Below are positions 17,900 to 26,559 of a stretch of 64,000 nucleotides of DNA, one piece after another (the first letter of the stretch is position 1; each line of letters begins with the position of its first letter). The notes under the pieces are model-generated. The model saw nothing but the letters and a program-made list of their open reading frames with translations. It had not been told where the DNA came from and searched no databases. Both the position numbers and the translations under genes were made by a program. Origin of the DNA: Lichenicoccus sp964247695 (GTDB lineage Bacteria; Pseudomonadota; Alphaproteobacteria; Acetobacterales; Acetobacteraceae); contig CAXTVI010000012.1 of the NCBI GenBank assembly GCA_964247695.1, positions 30,632-94,631 on the forward strand, given 5' to 3'.

Positions 17900-19277
17900 G
17901 GCTCTCGCGTCAGGCTGGGCTCTCGCGTCAGGCTGGGCTCTCGCGTCAGGCTGGGCTCTCGCGTCAGGCTGGNNNNNNNNNNNNNNNNNNNNNNNNNNNN
18001 NNNNNNNNNNNNNNNNNNNNNNNNNNNNNNNNNNNNNNNNNNNNNNNNNNNNNNNNNNNNNNNNNNNNNNNNGGCTCTCGCGTCAGGCTGGGCTCTCGCG
18101 TCAGGCTGGGCTCTCGCGTCAGGCTGGAGGCGAGGCGGCGGATGAAGCTGTCGCAGGCATCGAGCTGGTCGCGCGCGATCCACTCGTCGGCCTGGTGTGC
18201 CTGGGCGATGTCGCCGGGGCCGCAGACAATGCTGGCGATGCCCGCACCCTGGAAGATGCCGGCCTCGGTGCCGTAGGACACCTTGCCGTGCGCATTGGCG
18301 CCGGAGGCCTGCTTGACCAGCGCCACCAGCGGGTGCTCGGGCGAGAGCGACAGCGGCGGCAGCGTGTGCAGCGGCTCGAAGGTGAAGCCGGTGGCGGGAT
18401 CGACGCGGTGCATCCAGCTCTCGATCGCCTCGCTGGCGTGGCGCTGCAGGCGGCCGAGTTCGGCGTCGGCGTCGTCGCCGGGGATGGTGCGCCACTCCAT
18501 CTCGAATCCGGCCTGCTCGGGAATGATGTTCAGGATCGAGCCGCCCTCGATGAGCCCCGTGTGGATCGTGCTGTGCGGCGGCTCGAAGCCGTCCTCACGG
18601 CGGCCCTCCCCTTGCAAGCGCCGGGCCTCGGCGGCGATCCAGGCAACTGCCTCTGCGGCGGCATGGATCGCGTTGACCCCGTGCGCCGGCACGCTGGAAT
18701 GGCCGGCCTTGCCGCGCACCGTGACGCGCACGGACAGGCGTCCCTTGTGCGCCGTGATCGGCTTCATGCCCGACGGCTCGCCGACGACGCAGAGCGCCGG
18801 CTTCAGGCGGCCGGCCTCGAGGTCGCGCACCAGAACCCGGGCTCCCTCGCAATCCACCTCCTCGTTGTAGGAGATGAACAGGTGCACCGGCCGCTGCAGC
18901 GGCAGCGCCTTCAGGTCCGGCACCGCGGACAGGCAGGAGGCGACGAACCCCTTCATATCGACGGCGCCGCGCGCGTACAGCCGTCCGTCGTGGCCGGTGA
19001 GCCGGAACGGATCGGTGCTCCAGGCCTGGCCATCGACCGGGACGGTGTCGACATGGCCGGACAAGGCGAGGCCGCCTGCGACCTCGGGGCCGATGATGGC
19101 GTGCAGGTTCGCCTTCTCGCCGCTCTCGTCATGGGTGAGGCGGTAGGAGACGCCCTGCCGGTCGAGATAGGCACGAACCCAGTCGATCAGCGGCAGGTTC
19201 GACCGGCGGCTCGTCGTGTCGAATGCGACCAGCGCCTCCAGGATCTCCGGCGTGCTCATTTGGTCTGTGACAGCCAT
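17896..19277 (-). CDS. argE: ArgE-like acetylornithine deacetylase (M20) with (SLTREP)n tail, crosses a gap
   Basis: The body (19277 down to about 18127, 384 residues) is an M20 zinc deacetylase with SGHVDTVP (His75, Asp77), ARGAVDMKG (Asp107), the catalytic pair Glu139-Glu140 in SYNEEVDCEG and VVGEPSG (Glu167). ArgE releases ornithine from N-acetylornithine in the cytoplasm. The C-terminus ASSLTREP runs into the 18-bp repeat, so the protein carries several SLTREP copies. If repeat phase is kept across the gap, translation ends at the TGA at 17896-17898, overlapping the next gene's ATG. With the 100 Ns taken literally the frame shifts and ends elsewhere, which I regard as artefact. An alternative start is ATG 19259. 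Confidence 0.85.
17900..18126. repeat. 18-bp tandem repeat interrupted by an assembly gap
   Basis: The unit GGCTCTCGCGTCAGGCTG occurs four times in 17900-17971 and three times in 18073-18126 with no mismatches; 100 Ns lie between. Read on the minus strand in the ArgE frame, each unit encodes Ser-Leu-Thr-Arg-Glu-Pro. Because 18 is divisible by three, adding or losing units keeps the reading frame. The real copy number is unknown. Confidence 0.97.
17973..18072. other. Assembly gap (100 N) inside tandem repeat
   Basis: One hundred Ns, a conventional unknown-length placeholder. The last 55 bases before it (17918-17972) equal the first 55 bases after it (18073-18127), so the copy number of the repeat was not resolved. 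Confidence 0.98.
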
Positions 19278-19374
19278 CTCGTCAGTCTATACGGGGCGAC
19301 CGGCGCGGCAATGGTGTCTGTGCCGGGTGGTCGTGGATGCCGGCACCTCGGCACCCTGCCGTTCTAGGGTCACG

Positions 19375-20634
19375 ATGCCTGCCTCTCCCAATGCTCTGCA
19401 TCCGCTGCATCGGCTCTGGCGCCGGTTCCCGCCCGAGGCGCGGCGGCTCCTGCTGGCGCGCCTGGCCGCCCGGCTGGCACCGAAGCCGGACCGGCAGCCG
19501 CCAGCGCACAGCACAGGCGTGATCGTCGGCGGCGAGGTCGGGCGCGCCTCCGGGCTCGGGGAGGCCGCGCGCATCATGCATCGCGCCCTGGACCGGATCG
19601 GCGTGCCGGCGGCGGGACTGCGGGCGGGTCTCGACGTGCCGGGAGAGAGAATGTCCGGGGAAAGCCTCGGGGGCGCGTCCGATCTCGCGTCCGGCTCGGC
19701 CCTGCTGCTGCACGTCAATGCGCCGGTGCTGCCGGCTGCCCTGCTACGGCTGCCGCGCGGCCTGGTGCGCGGCCGTCGCGTGATCGGCTACTGGGCCTGG
19801 GAGCTGCAGTCGGTTCCCCGGAGCTGGGCGCCGGCGGCGGCCTGCGTGCACGAGGTGTGGGCACCGTCGCGCTTTACCGCTGCCGCGCTGGAGACCCTGC
19901 TGCCGGGGCGGGTCAGGGTGGTGCCGATCCCGCTGGCGCTGAGCCCGCCGGCGCCGGCGCCTCTGGGGCGCGCGGCCTTCGGGCTGCCCGAGGCGGCCCT
20001 GGTGGTGCTGGTCTCGTTCAGCGTCGCCTCCGCCTTCGAGCGCAAGAACCCGCTGGCCACCATCGTTGCATTTCGTAAAGCCTTCGGTAATCGGCCCGAT
20101 CGCATCTTGCTGATCAAGGCTGGGCATGCAGGTCATTATCCTGCGGACATGGACCGGCTGCGCGAGGCGATCGATGGCTGCGACAACATCAGGATCGAGA
20201 CACGGATGCTGGCCGAGGCGGAGATGCACGCCCTGACCCGATGCGCGGACATCGTGCTGTCGCTGCATCGCAGCGAGGGCTTCGGGCTGGTGCCGGCGCA
20301 GGCGATGATGCTCGGCCGCGCCGTGGTGGCCACCGACTGGTCCGCCACCGCCGAGTTCCTCGACGGGAGCTGCGGGATGCCGGTGGCCTATCGGCTGGTC
20401 GAGGCGCGCGATCCGCGCGGGGTGTTCCAGGCGCCCGGCGCGGTCTGGGCGGATGCCGACACCGATGCGGCGGCACAGGCGCTCGGCCTGCTGGCGGATG
20501 CGCCGGAGTGGCGGCTGGCGCTCGGCGAGCGCGCGCGTCTCGCAGCCGAGGCCCGTTTCGGTGCGGACGCACTGCTTCAGGCGCTGGCGGGGATCGGCTA
20601 TGCCGGACCGCCGCCAGGGCATGGGTCGGCCTGA
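19375..20634 (+). CDS. GT4-type glycosyltransferase
   Basis: This 419-residue protein has the GT-B architecture. The N-terminal domain contains GGEVGRASGLGEAARIMHRAL, like mannosyltransferases that open with a glycine-rich loop. The C-terminal domain has VSFSVASAFERKNPLATI (donor-loop entry) and the family signature HRSEGFGLVPAQAMMLGRAVVATDWSA with the nucleotide-sugar binding glutamates. I chose the ATG at 19375, which is preceded by AGGGT; the frame is open to 19216 but that part overlaps the argE start. It directly abuts the next glycosyltransferase, so both probably act on one surface glycan. The sugar and acceptor are unknown. Confidence 0.85.
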   Translation: MPASPNALHPLHRLWRRFPPEARRLLLARLAARLAPKPDRQPPAHSTGVIVGGEVGRASGLGEAARIMHRALDRIGVPAAGLRAGLDVPGERMSGESLGGASDLASGSALLLHVNAPVLPAALLRLPRGLVRGRRVIGYWAWELQSVPRSWAPAAACVHEVWAPSRFTAAALETLLPGRVRVVPIPLALSPPAPAPLGRAAFGLPEAALVVLVSFSVASAFERKNPLATIVAFRKAFGNRPDRILLIKAGHAGHYPADMDRLREAIDGCDNIRIETRMLAEAEMHALTRCADIVLSLHRSEGFGLVPAQAMMLGRAVVATDWSATAEFLDGSCGMPVAYRLVEARDPRGVFQAPGAVWADADTDAAAQALGLLADAPEWRLALGERARLAAEARFGADALLQALAGIGYAGPPPGHGSA

Positions 20635-21792
20635 ATGCGCATCCTGGTCTGGCAATGGGGACGTCGCGGGGCCGGGCCGCGCATGGCGGCCGAACTGGCC
20701 GCGGCGCTGCGCGCGTTGCCCGGCCACACGGTGTTCCTGTCGCTGTCGCGCCGTGCCGAGATCCTGTCGGCGGCCGACGCACCCGCCTGCGCGCTGCCGG
20801 TTGCGACCTATGCCGGGGCTGCCGGCTATGTCTGGCGGATGTTGCAGGCGCCGGTCTCGATTCCGCGCCTGGTGTGGCGGCTGCGTGCGCTGGCACCCGA
20901 CTTCGCCATCTGCGCCATGCCGGGACCGCTGGACCTGCTGATGGCCGTGGCCCTGCGCCGGCTCGGCATTCCGATGATCGTGACGGTGCATGATGCCGAC
21001 CTGCATCCGGGAGACGGGCTGCCGCTGCAGATGACGCTGCAACGCGCCCTGATCCGCCGTGCCACCGGGCTGGTGGCGCTGACCGGACACGTTGCCGGCC
21101 GCCTGCGGCAGCAGCCCGCTGCCCGCGGCCTGCCACTGCTCGAGGCGAGGCTGCCGCCCCTGGTGTTCCAGAGGCATGGCCAGACTGCGCCGCTTGCGCA
21201 TGGTGGCCCGATGCGGCTGCTCTGCTTCGGACGATTGCTGCCGTACAAGGGGCTCAACCTGTTCGAGGCCGCCCTCCGCGGCTTGGCCTCGGCCGGTGCT
21301 GCGCCTGACCGGTTCGACGTGCGGGTCGTGGGCGAGGGACCGCACACGCCGACGCTCGAGGCGCTGGCCCGCCTGCCCGGCGTGCGCGTCGAGAACCGCT
21401 GGGTGCCGGAGGACGAGGTGGCCGGCCTGGTCGCCTGGGCGGACGCCGTCGTGCTGCCGTATCGCGAAGCCAGCCAGAGCGGCGTGGCCGCGATCGCGCT
21501 GGCGGCCGGGCGTTGGGTGGTGGCGACCCGGGTTGGGGGGCTGGTCGAGCAGTTCCGCGGCGAGACGATGGCTCTGCTGTGCGAGCCGAATGCCGAGGGC
21601 ATCGGGGCGTGCCTGCTGCGGCTGCTGGACGACCCTCCCGCGCCTCCGGCGGTGGCGCCCGATCCGGCCGGCCTGTGGCTGGAGATGGCGCGCAGCCTCA
21701 GCCGGCAGATCGAGCCGCTGCTGCCTGGGCCGCAGCATGGCCGGCACCGGACCATCCAGGAGACCGCGCGACCCGACCCGGCGCCGGTTTGA
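20635..21792 (+). CDS. GT4-type glycosyltransferase
   Basis: This 385-residue GT-B protein starts one base after the previous stop codon (TGA then ATG). The N-domain carries VTVHDADLHPGDGLPLQ. The C-domain shows LLCFGRLLPYKGLNLFEAAL, where the Arg and Lys contact the nucleotide sugar phosphates, and VLPYREASQSGVAAIALAAG, the shortened EX7E region typical of GT4 enzymes. It converges with the DEAD-box gene 14 bases on. Together with the preceding gene it makes a two-enzyme glycan module, but no polymerase or flippase lies next to it. Confidence 0.85.
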   Translation: MRILVWQWGRRGAGPRMAAELAAALRALPGHTVFLSLSRRAEILSAADAPACALPVATYAGAAGYVWRMLQAPVSIPRLVWRLRALAPDFAICAMPGPLDLLMAVALRRLGIPMIVTVHDADLHPGDGLPLQMTLQRALIRRATGLVALTGHVAGRLRQQPAARGLPLLEARLPPLVFQRHGQTAPLAHGGPMRLLCFGRLLPYKGLNLFEAALRGLASAGAAPDRFDVRVVGEGPHTPTLEALARLPGVRVENRWVPEDEVAGLVAWADAVVLPYREASQSGVAAIALAAGRWVVATRVGGLVEQFRGETMALLCEPNAEGIGACLLRLLDDPPAPPAVAPDPAGLWLEMARSLSRQIEPLLPGPQHGRHRTIQETARPDPAPV

Positions 21793-21806
21793 CCAGCAGG
21801 ATCCGG

Positions 21807-22943
21807 TCAGGCCGCAAGCTGGAACGCTTCCGAGACGATCATGCGGATGCGGGTGAGCTTCTCGATGGCACGCAGGAAGCCACGCTCCGAGGGATCGCAC
21901 AGCGAGATCGCGACCCCGCGCTGGCCGGCCCGCGCCGTGCGGCCGACCCGGTGCACGTAGGTCTCCGGCAGGTGCGGGATGTCGAAGTTGATGACGTGGG
22001 TGACGTCATCGATGTCGATGCCGCGCGCCGCCACGTCGGTTGCGACCAGCACCATGACCTCGCCGGCGCGGAAGGCGGCCAGCGCCCGCTCGCGGGCGGC
22101 CTGACTCTTGTCGCCATGGATCGCGGTCGCCGGAATGCGGGCCTTGTCGAGGAAGGCCACGACCTGGTCGGCGCCCTGCTTGGTGCGGGTGAACACCAGG
22201 ATACGACCGCGCTTCAGGCGGCGCACGATCTCGACCAGCAGCGGTCGCTTACGCTGGGTGTCGGTGAAGACGACGCGCTGCTCGATGCCGTCCGCGGTGA
22301 TTGCCGCAGCAGGCGCCGCCACCTGCACCGGATCGCGCAGCAGGTCGCGGGCGAGGGCCGCGATCTCCGCCGGCATGGTGGCGGAGAAGAACAGGCTCTG
22401 CCGGTCGGGCGGCAGCAGCGCCACGATGCGGCGGATGTCAGCGATGAAGCCGAGGTCGAGCATGTGGTCGGCCTCGTCCAGCACGAAGATGCCGGTGGTG
22501 TCCAGGTTCAGCGTGCGGTCGCCGACATGGTCGAGCAGGCGTCCGGGCGTGGCGACCACGATGTCGATGCCGTTCGCCAGGGTCCGGGTCTGGCGCTGCT
22601 TCGGCACGCCGCCATAGAGCAGGGCGACACGCAGGCCGGTGCCGCGGCCGTAGGCGCGCAGGCTCTCGGCGATCTGGCTGGCGAGCTCGCGCGTCGGCGA
22701 CAGCACCAGGGCGCGGCAGCCGCGCGGCGGCGCCGGGGCGGCCTTGCTCAACAGCCGGTGCAGGATCGGGAGCGCAAACGCGGCGGTCTTGCCGGTGCCG
22801 GTCTGCGCCAGTCCCTGCACGTCGCGCCCTGCCAGGATCGGCGGGATCGCCTGCGCCTGGATCGGCGTCGGCTCGGCATAGTCCTGCTGGCGCAGCGCCG
22901 ACAAGATCGGCGCCGCGAGGCCAAGCTCGGCGAAGCTGCTCAT
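21807..22943 (-). CDS. DEAD-box ATP-dependent RNA helicase (RhlE-like)
   Basis: This 378-residue protein shows all the core helicase motifs: the Q motif near PTPIQAQAIP, Walker A AQTGTGKT (46-53), PTRELASQI, the DEAD box in VLDEADHMLDLG, SAT in FFSATMP, and HRVGRTARAGQRG in domain 2. It lacks a long basic C-terminal tail, unlike CsdA. I placed the start at ATG 22943 (MSSFAELGLA), with AGAAAGG upstream, rather than the frame opening at 23036. Likely roles are ribosome assembly or RNA turnover, as for RhlE-group helicases. It is divergent from the ELM1-like gene. Confidence 0.92.
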   Translation of the reverse strand: MSSFAELGLAAPILSALRQQDYAEPTPIQAQAIPPILAGRDVQGLAQTGTGKTAAFALPILHRLLSKAAPAPPRGCRALVLSPTRELASQIAESLRAYGRGTGLRVALLYGGVPKQRQTRTLANGIDIVVATPGRLLDHVGDRTLNLDTTGIFVLDEADHMLDLGFIADIRRIVALLPPDRQSLFFSATMPAEIAALARDLLRDPVQVAAPAAAITADGIEQRVVFTDTQRKRPLLVEIVRRLKRGRILVFTRTKQGADQVVAFLDKARIPATAIHGDKSQAARERALAAFRAGEVMVLVATDVAARGIDIDDVTHVINFDIPHLPETYVHRVGRTARAGQRGVAISLCDPSERGFLRAIEKLTRIRMIVSEAFQLAA

Positions 22944-23040
22944 GTGCAAGGGCCTTTCTGAGAGCCGCTCTTCGCAGACGGCGGCAAACGCGGTCAAGCG
23001 ACGTTGACGCGCACGGGCACCGGCTCGCACATGCATCCGT

Positions 23041-23991
23041 ATGGATTTCGATCATGCAGTGATCCTGGCCCAGCCCTATGCCGGGCTGGAGGCGCAGGCC
23101 CGCGGCCTCGCCGAGCGGGCCGGGCTGGTGCCGAGCGTGCATGCGCTGGTGCCCCGGCGGCCCTGGCGCTGGCTTCCGGCTGCACGCTGGCCGGCGCCGC
23201 TGCAGGCGATAGGACCACTCGGCCGGTTGCCGGACGGCCTCGTGCTCGGGGTTGGAGGGGTGGCTGCGGCGGTGGGAGCCACGCTGCGCCGGCAGGGGCG
23301 GCAGGTGGTGCAGATCCAGAACCCGCGCATGCGCTTCGACCGCTTCGATCTCGTCATCGCCAACACGCATGACGAGATCGCCGGGCCGAACGTGCTGCTG
23401 TCGCGCAACGCGCTGCACCGCGTTGGTCCGGCGGTGCTGGCGGCGGCCCACAAGACCTGGGCGCCACGGCTCGCGCATCTGCCGCGACCGCTGGTGGCGG
23501 TGCTGGTCGGCGGCTCGAATGGACGGTTCCGGCTGGACGCGCCGACCGGGCAGGCACTCGCGGCGCAACTTGCCGCCATCATGCGGTGCGATCGTATCGG
23601 GCTCGCCCTGACGCCGTCGCGGCGCACGTCCCCCGAGGTGCGGGCGGCGCTGGACGCGGCGCTGTCGCCGCTGGGCGCCTGGATCTGGGACATGCAGGGC
23701 GACAACCCGTATTTCGGCCTGCTGGCCTGCGCGGATGCCATCGTGGTCACCGCCGACAGCGTGTCGATGGTCTCGGAAGCGGCGGCGACCACGGTTCCGG
23801 TGCTGGTGGCGCCACTGCCGGGGAGGTCGCGCCGGATCGGCCTGTTCCTGCGCACGTTGCAGCAGGCCGGCCGCATACGCATGTTCGATGGCCGGTTGCA
23901 GCACTGGCGGACCGAAGCGCTGGACGATACGCCCGCGGTGGCGCACGAGATGCGGCGGCGGCTGGGGTTGGCTGACCTGGGACTAGAGTGA
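23041..23991 (+). CDS. ELM1-like family protein (GT-B-like fold)
   Basis: This 316-residue protein matches the mitochondrial-fission ELM1-like family common in alphaproteobacteria. Marks are VVQIQNPRMRFDRFDLVI, TPSRRTSPEVRAAL, and the C-terminal VTADSVSMVSEAAATTVPVLV, which resembles nucleotide-sugar sites of GT-B glycosyltransferases. In bacteria the role is not settled; a glycosyltransferase or lipid-linked activity is plausible from the fold. The next gene begins six bases after its stop, and the spacer plus stop provides a GAG-rich ribosome site, so the two are co-transcribed. Confidence 0.78.
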   Translation: MDFDHAVILAQPYAGLEAQARGLAERAGLVPSVHALVPRRPWRWLPAARWPAPLQAIGPLGRLPDGLVLGVGGVAAAVGATLRRQGRQVVQIQNPRMRFDRFDLVIANTHDEIAGPNVLLSRNALHRVGPAVLAAAHKTWAPRLAHLPRPLVAVLVGGSNGRFRLDAPTGQALAAQLAAIMRCDRIGLALTPSRRTSPEVRAALDAALSPLGAWIWDMQGDNPYFGLLACADAIVVTADSVSMVSEAAATTVPVLVAPLPGRSRRIGLFLRTLQQAGRIRMFDGRLQHWRTEALDDTPAVAHEMRRRLGLADLGLE

Positions 23992-23997
23992 GACGAC

Positions 23998-25881
23998 ATG
24001 CTGGATATCCAGACCTATGACGCCCGCCAGGGGGGCAACGTGCTCTACAAGGCGCTGGCGCACCCGCTGGCGGCGGAGGCCGTGTCCCGGCTGGCGGAGC
24101 GCCTGCGGGAGCGGGGCGCGCTCGCGGTCTATGATCCGGACGGGGCTGCCGCGATGCTCTACGCGCTGCATCCGGACGTGCCGGCGCCGCGCGAACTCTA
24201 CGTGCATGACGTGACGCTGGTCGGTCGGGAAACATTCGGGAGTGCGGCTCGCGCACTCACCGGGATCGAGCGCTCGGAGGCGTCGGTGCTGCTGGTGGCG
24301 GCCTTCGACGCGGAACGCACCGTGGCGCGGATCGCGCACATGGTGCCGGCGCATGTCGAGGTGCTGACACTGGACGCGGCGCGGCTGCCCGACGTCATGC
24401 TCACCAATCCGCGCCGCTATCTCGACCGGCTGAACTTCGCCACCAACTTCGCCTTCTTCCGCGATGAAGACGGCCTCTCGACGCGCCTGGTCACCGCGAA
24501 CTACTGGCAGGCCTACGGTGCGAAAGCCGTGCGACTCTGGCTGCGCCTCTATGACGGCGCCGGCCGGGAGCTGGCGACCTGGGAGGAGGCGGTGGCACCG
24601 GGCGCGGCCGGCATCGGCATCGACAGCCAGGATGTGCGCAAGCGCTTCGGCCTAGCCGCCTTCAGCGGGCAGCTCTTTGTGCACGCGATCGGCGTCGCCG
24701 GCCATGACGTCGTGAAGTACGCGCTCGACACCTACGGCCATGACGGCAACCCCAGCCTCTCGGTGACGCACGACGCCAATGCGTGGCCATCCGATCGCTA
24801 CGCCAACCTGCCGGCGCCCCGCCCGGACGAGCGGGTGCTGCTATGGGTGCAGAACAGCCACGCGGTGCCGATCCCGCCAGGCGCGATCCAGCTCGACCGC
24901 ATGGGGCGCGAGCAGCCGGCGGCGCTGGCGGTCGAGGTGGCGCCGTATGCAAGCGTAACGGTGGACGTATCGGACCTGCTGCCAGGGCTGCACTGGCCGG
25001 CGCAGATCGAGCTGCGCTGCGGGCGGCACATGGTGCGGCCGCGCTACGAGGTGATGCGCGCCGGGCGCACCAGGATCGCGCACATGAATGTCGAGCGGGC
25101 CGACCTCAGGCCCGATCCCGGCATCCCGACGCTGCCTTCGGTGCTCGGGCGCGGTTATATCCTGCCGTTCCCGGTGCTGGACCCGGCGACTTTCCGCTCC
25201 ATCGTGCAGCCGGCGCCGATGGCGCCGAGCCAACGCACGTTGCCATTACGCATCGACCTGTTCAATGCCGCCGGCGACAAGGTCGGAGAGCATTTCCTCG
25301 GCTGCCTGCCGCGCGACCATGACGTGGCGCTGGATCTTGGCACGCTCGCAGCTCCCGAAGGACACGCAGAGCTGGTCTATGATTTTCGCGACGGCGGCGA
25401 GGCGGATGGCTGGATGCACGCCCTGGTGCGCTACGAACATGTCGAGAGCGGGCACGTCGCCGAGACCAGTTTCGGGGCGCATATCTTCAACACCGCGATG
25501 ACCTATCGCGACGAGCCGCAATCCTATTCCGGACCACCGCCCGGCTTGTCGACGCGGCTGTTCCTCAAGCTCGGCGCCGGCGAGGCGCGCAGTTTCTCGG
25601 CGCTGATCTATCCGGCCTCTGCGCCGTGGCGGCGAGCGTCGAGCACAAGGCTGGTGCTGCATGACGGCGAGGGCGGTGCGATCGCGGAACGGCCGATCGA
25701 GATCGCCTGCTGCGGCTCGATGATGGTCTGGCCGCATCTCATCTTCGGCGACGTGCTGCTGGAGCAGGCAGGCCCGAACGGGTATGTGCTGATCCGCGAC
25801 ACCACCTGCCGGCTGTTCGGTTATCACGGGCTGATGCAGGCCGGTGGGCGGGTGTCGCTCGACCACATGTTCGGCTTCTGA
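23998..25881 (+). CDS. Large conserved-looking protein of unknown function
   Basis: I do not recognise this 627-residue protein. Residues 1-135 look like an alternating alpha/beta domain (LLVAAFDAERTVARIAHMV). From about 140 on it is beta-rich, with at least three blocks that look like beta-sandwich modules: NFATNFAFFRDEDGLSTRL (about 145), RVLLWVQNSHAVPIPPGAI (about 280) and LPLRIDLFNAAGDKVGEHF (about 415). The last 50 residues (MMVWPHLIFGDVLLEQAG, then FGYHGLMQAGGRVSLDHMFGF) are histidine and aromatic rich. There is no signal peptide or membrane helix. It is translated just after the ELM1-like gene, so a shared role in surface glycan or lipid metabolism is possible. Confidence 0.6.
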   Translation: MLDIQTYDARQGGNVLYKALAHPLAAEAVSRLAERLRERGALAVYDPDGAAAMLYALHPDVPAPRELYVHDVTLVGRETFGSAARALTGIERSEASVLLVAAFDAERTVARIAHMVPAHVEVLTLDAARLPDVMLTNPRRYLDRLNFATNFAFFRDEDGLSTRLVTANYWQAYGAKAVRLWLRLYDGAGRELATWEEAVAPGAAGIGIDSQDVRKRFGLAAFSGQLFVHAIGVAGHDVVKYALDTYGHDGNPSLSVTHDANAWPSDRYANLPAPRPDERVLLWVQNSHAVPIPPGAIQLDRMGREQPAALAVEVAPYASVTVDVSDLLPGLHWPAQIELRCGRHMVRPRYEVMRAGRTRIAHMNVERADLRPDPGIPTLPSVLGRGYILPFPVLDPATFRSIVQPAPMAPSQRTLPLRIDLFNAAGDKVGEHFLGCLPRDHDVALDLGTLAAPEGHAELVYDFRDGGEADGWMHALVRYEHVESGHVAETSFGAHIFNTAMTYRDEPQSYSGPPPGLSTRLFLKLGAGEARSFSALIYPASAPWRRASSTRLVLHDGEGGAIAERPIEIACCGSMMVWPHLIFGDVLLEQAGPNGYVLIRDTTCRLFGYHGLMQAGGRVSLDHMFGF

Positions 25882-26036
25882 CGGCCGAGCGGCCTCGCCG
25901 TCTGGACCCAATGGCAGCCACAGCCTGCGATCCGACCATGACCAGGTGGCTCCGTGCCCTGGTTCCGCGCAGCCGTCTTCGAGCGGAGCGGGCGCAGTTC
26001 GCGCACGATCTCCCGGACAACGAAGGCGAACGACTC

Positions 26037-26246
26037 TTTGAGGCGCAAAACAGACTCTGCGCCGTTTCGGGGTTGCCGTTCTCGCTGGAGCNNNNNNNNN
26101 NNNNNNNNNNNNNNNNNNNNNNNNNNNNNNNNNNNNNNNNNNNNNNNNNNNNNNNNNNNNNNNNNNNNNNNNNNNNNNNNNNNNNNNNNNNTTTGAGGCG
26201 CAAAACAGACTCTGCGCCGTTTCGGGGTTGCCGTTCTCGCTGGAGC
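26037..26246. repeat. 55-bp direct repeat flanking the second gap
   Basis: Bases 26037-26091 and 26192-26246 are identical, beginning TTTGAGGCGC and ending CTCGCTGGAGC. Outside these bounds the sequences diverge. The pair has no inverted ends or coding signature of an insertion sequence. Confidence 0.9.
26092..26191. other. Assembly gap (100 N)
   Basis: One hundred Ns flanked by the identical 55-base sequence 26037-26091 and 26192-26246. The exact repeat at the two contig ends suggests the contigs overlap or enclose an unresolved repeat. Confidence 0.98.
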
Positions 26247-26559
26247 GGCCTGGGCTGCCGTCGACTGGAGCAATCAGGTCGATCATGCAGTGCCTCAGGG
26301 CGATGCAGGGCTTGCTTCCGCTTGGCTGGCTGGGCAGCGCGAACGCGTGGCCGCCGCGGAGAGAATTTCCCTGACACTTAGCGGAAGTGCGCTGGTCCAT
26401 CAGCGACGACGCATCGCCAGCCTCAAGCGCAACCTCAGCCTCGGACCCGACGGATTAAGAGCCGCTGCAGCCAAAGCCGTACAGACGCGCGCTGGTAAGG
26501 GGACCTGATTACGAAAGACGTTCGATGGCGAGCGCGTTCAAGCGGAAACCCCGCCCCGC

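Larger units (their letters stand above)
25882..26559. other. Gene-poor stretch with assembly gap and 55-bp duplicated ends
   Basis: No complete gene is convincing here. A plus-strand frame from ATG 25938 (MTRWLRALVP) reaches EAQNRLCAVSGLPFSLE before the gap; the CxxSGxPF pattern resembles the first half of some HNH nuclease domains, but the second half (histidines, PSxDR) is not seen. A second plus-strand frame after the gap, from GTG 26290 to TGA 26508, encodes a charged helical stretch (HQRRRIASLKRNLSLG). I regard both as fragments or chance frames. Confidence 0.4.

Noticed and set aside
17900..18126. CRISPR array
   Set aside because: The 18-base units are directly abutting with no spacers and encode SLTREP in frame; there are no cas genes.
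26037..26246. Insertion sequence ends
   Set aside because: The 55-base copies are direct, identical and sit exactly at contig ends; no transposase or inverted repeats are present.
26290..26508. Small plus-strand gene after the second gap
   Set aside because: GTG start without a clear ribosome site and only weak helical character, so I did not list it as a gene.
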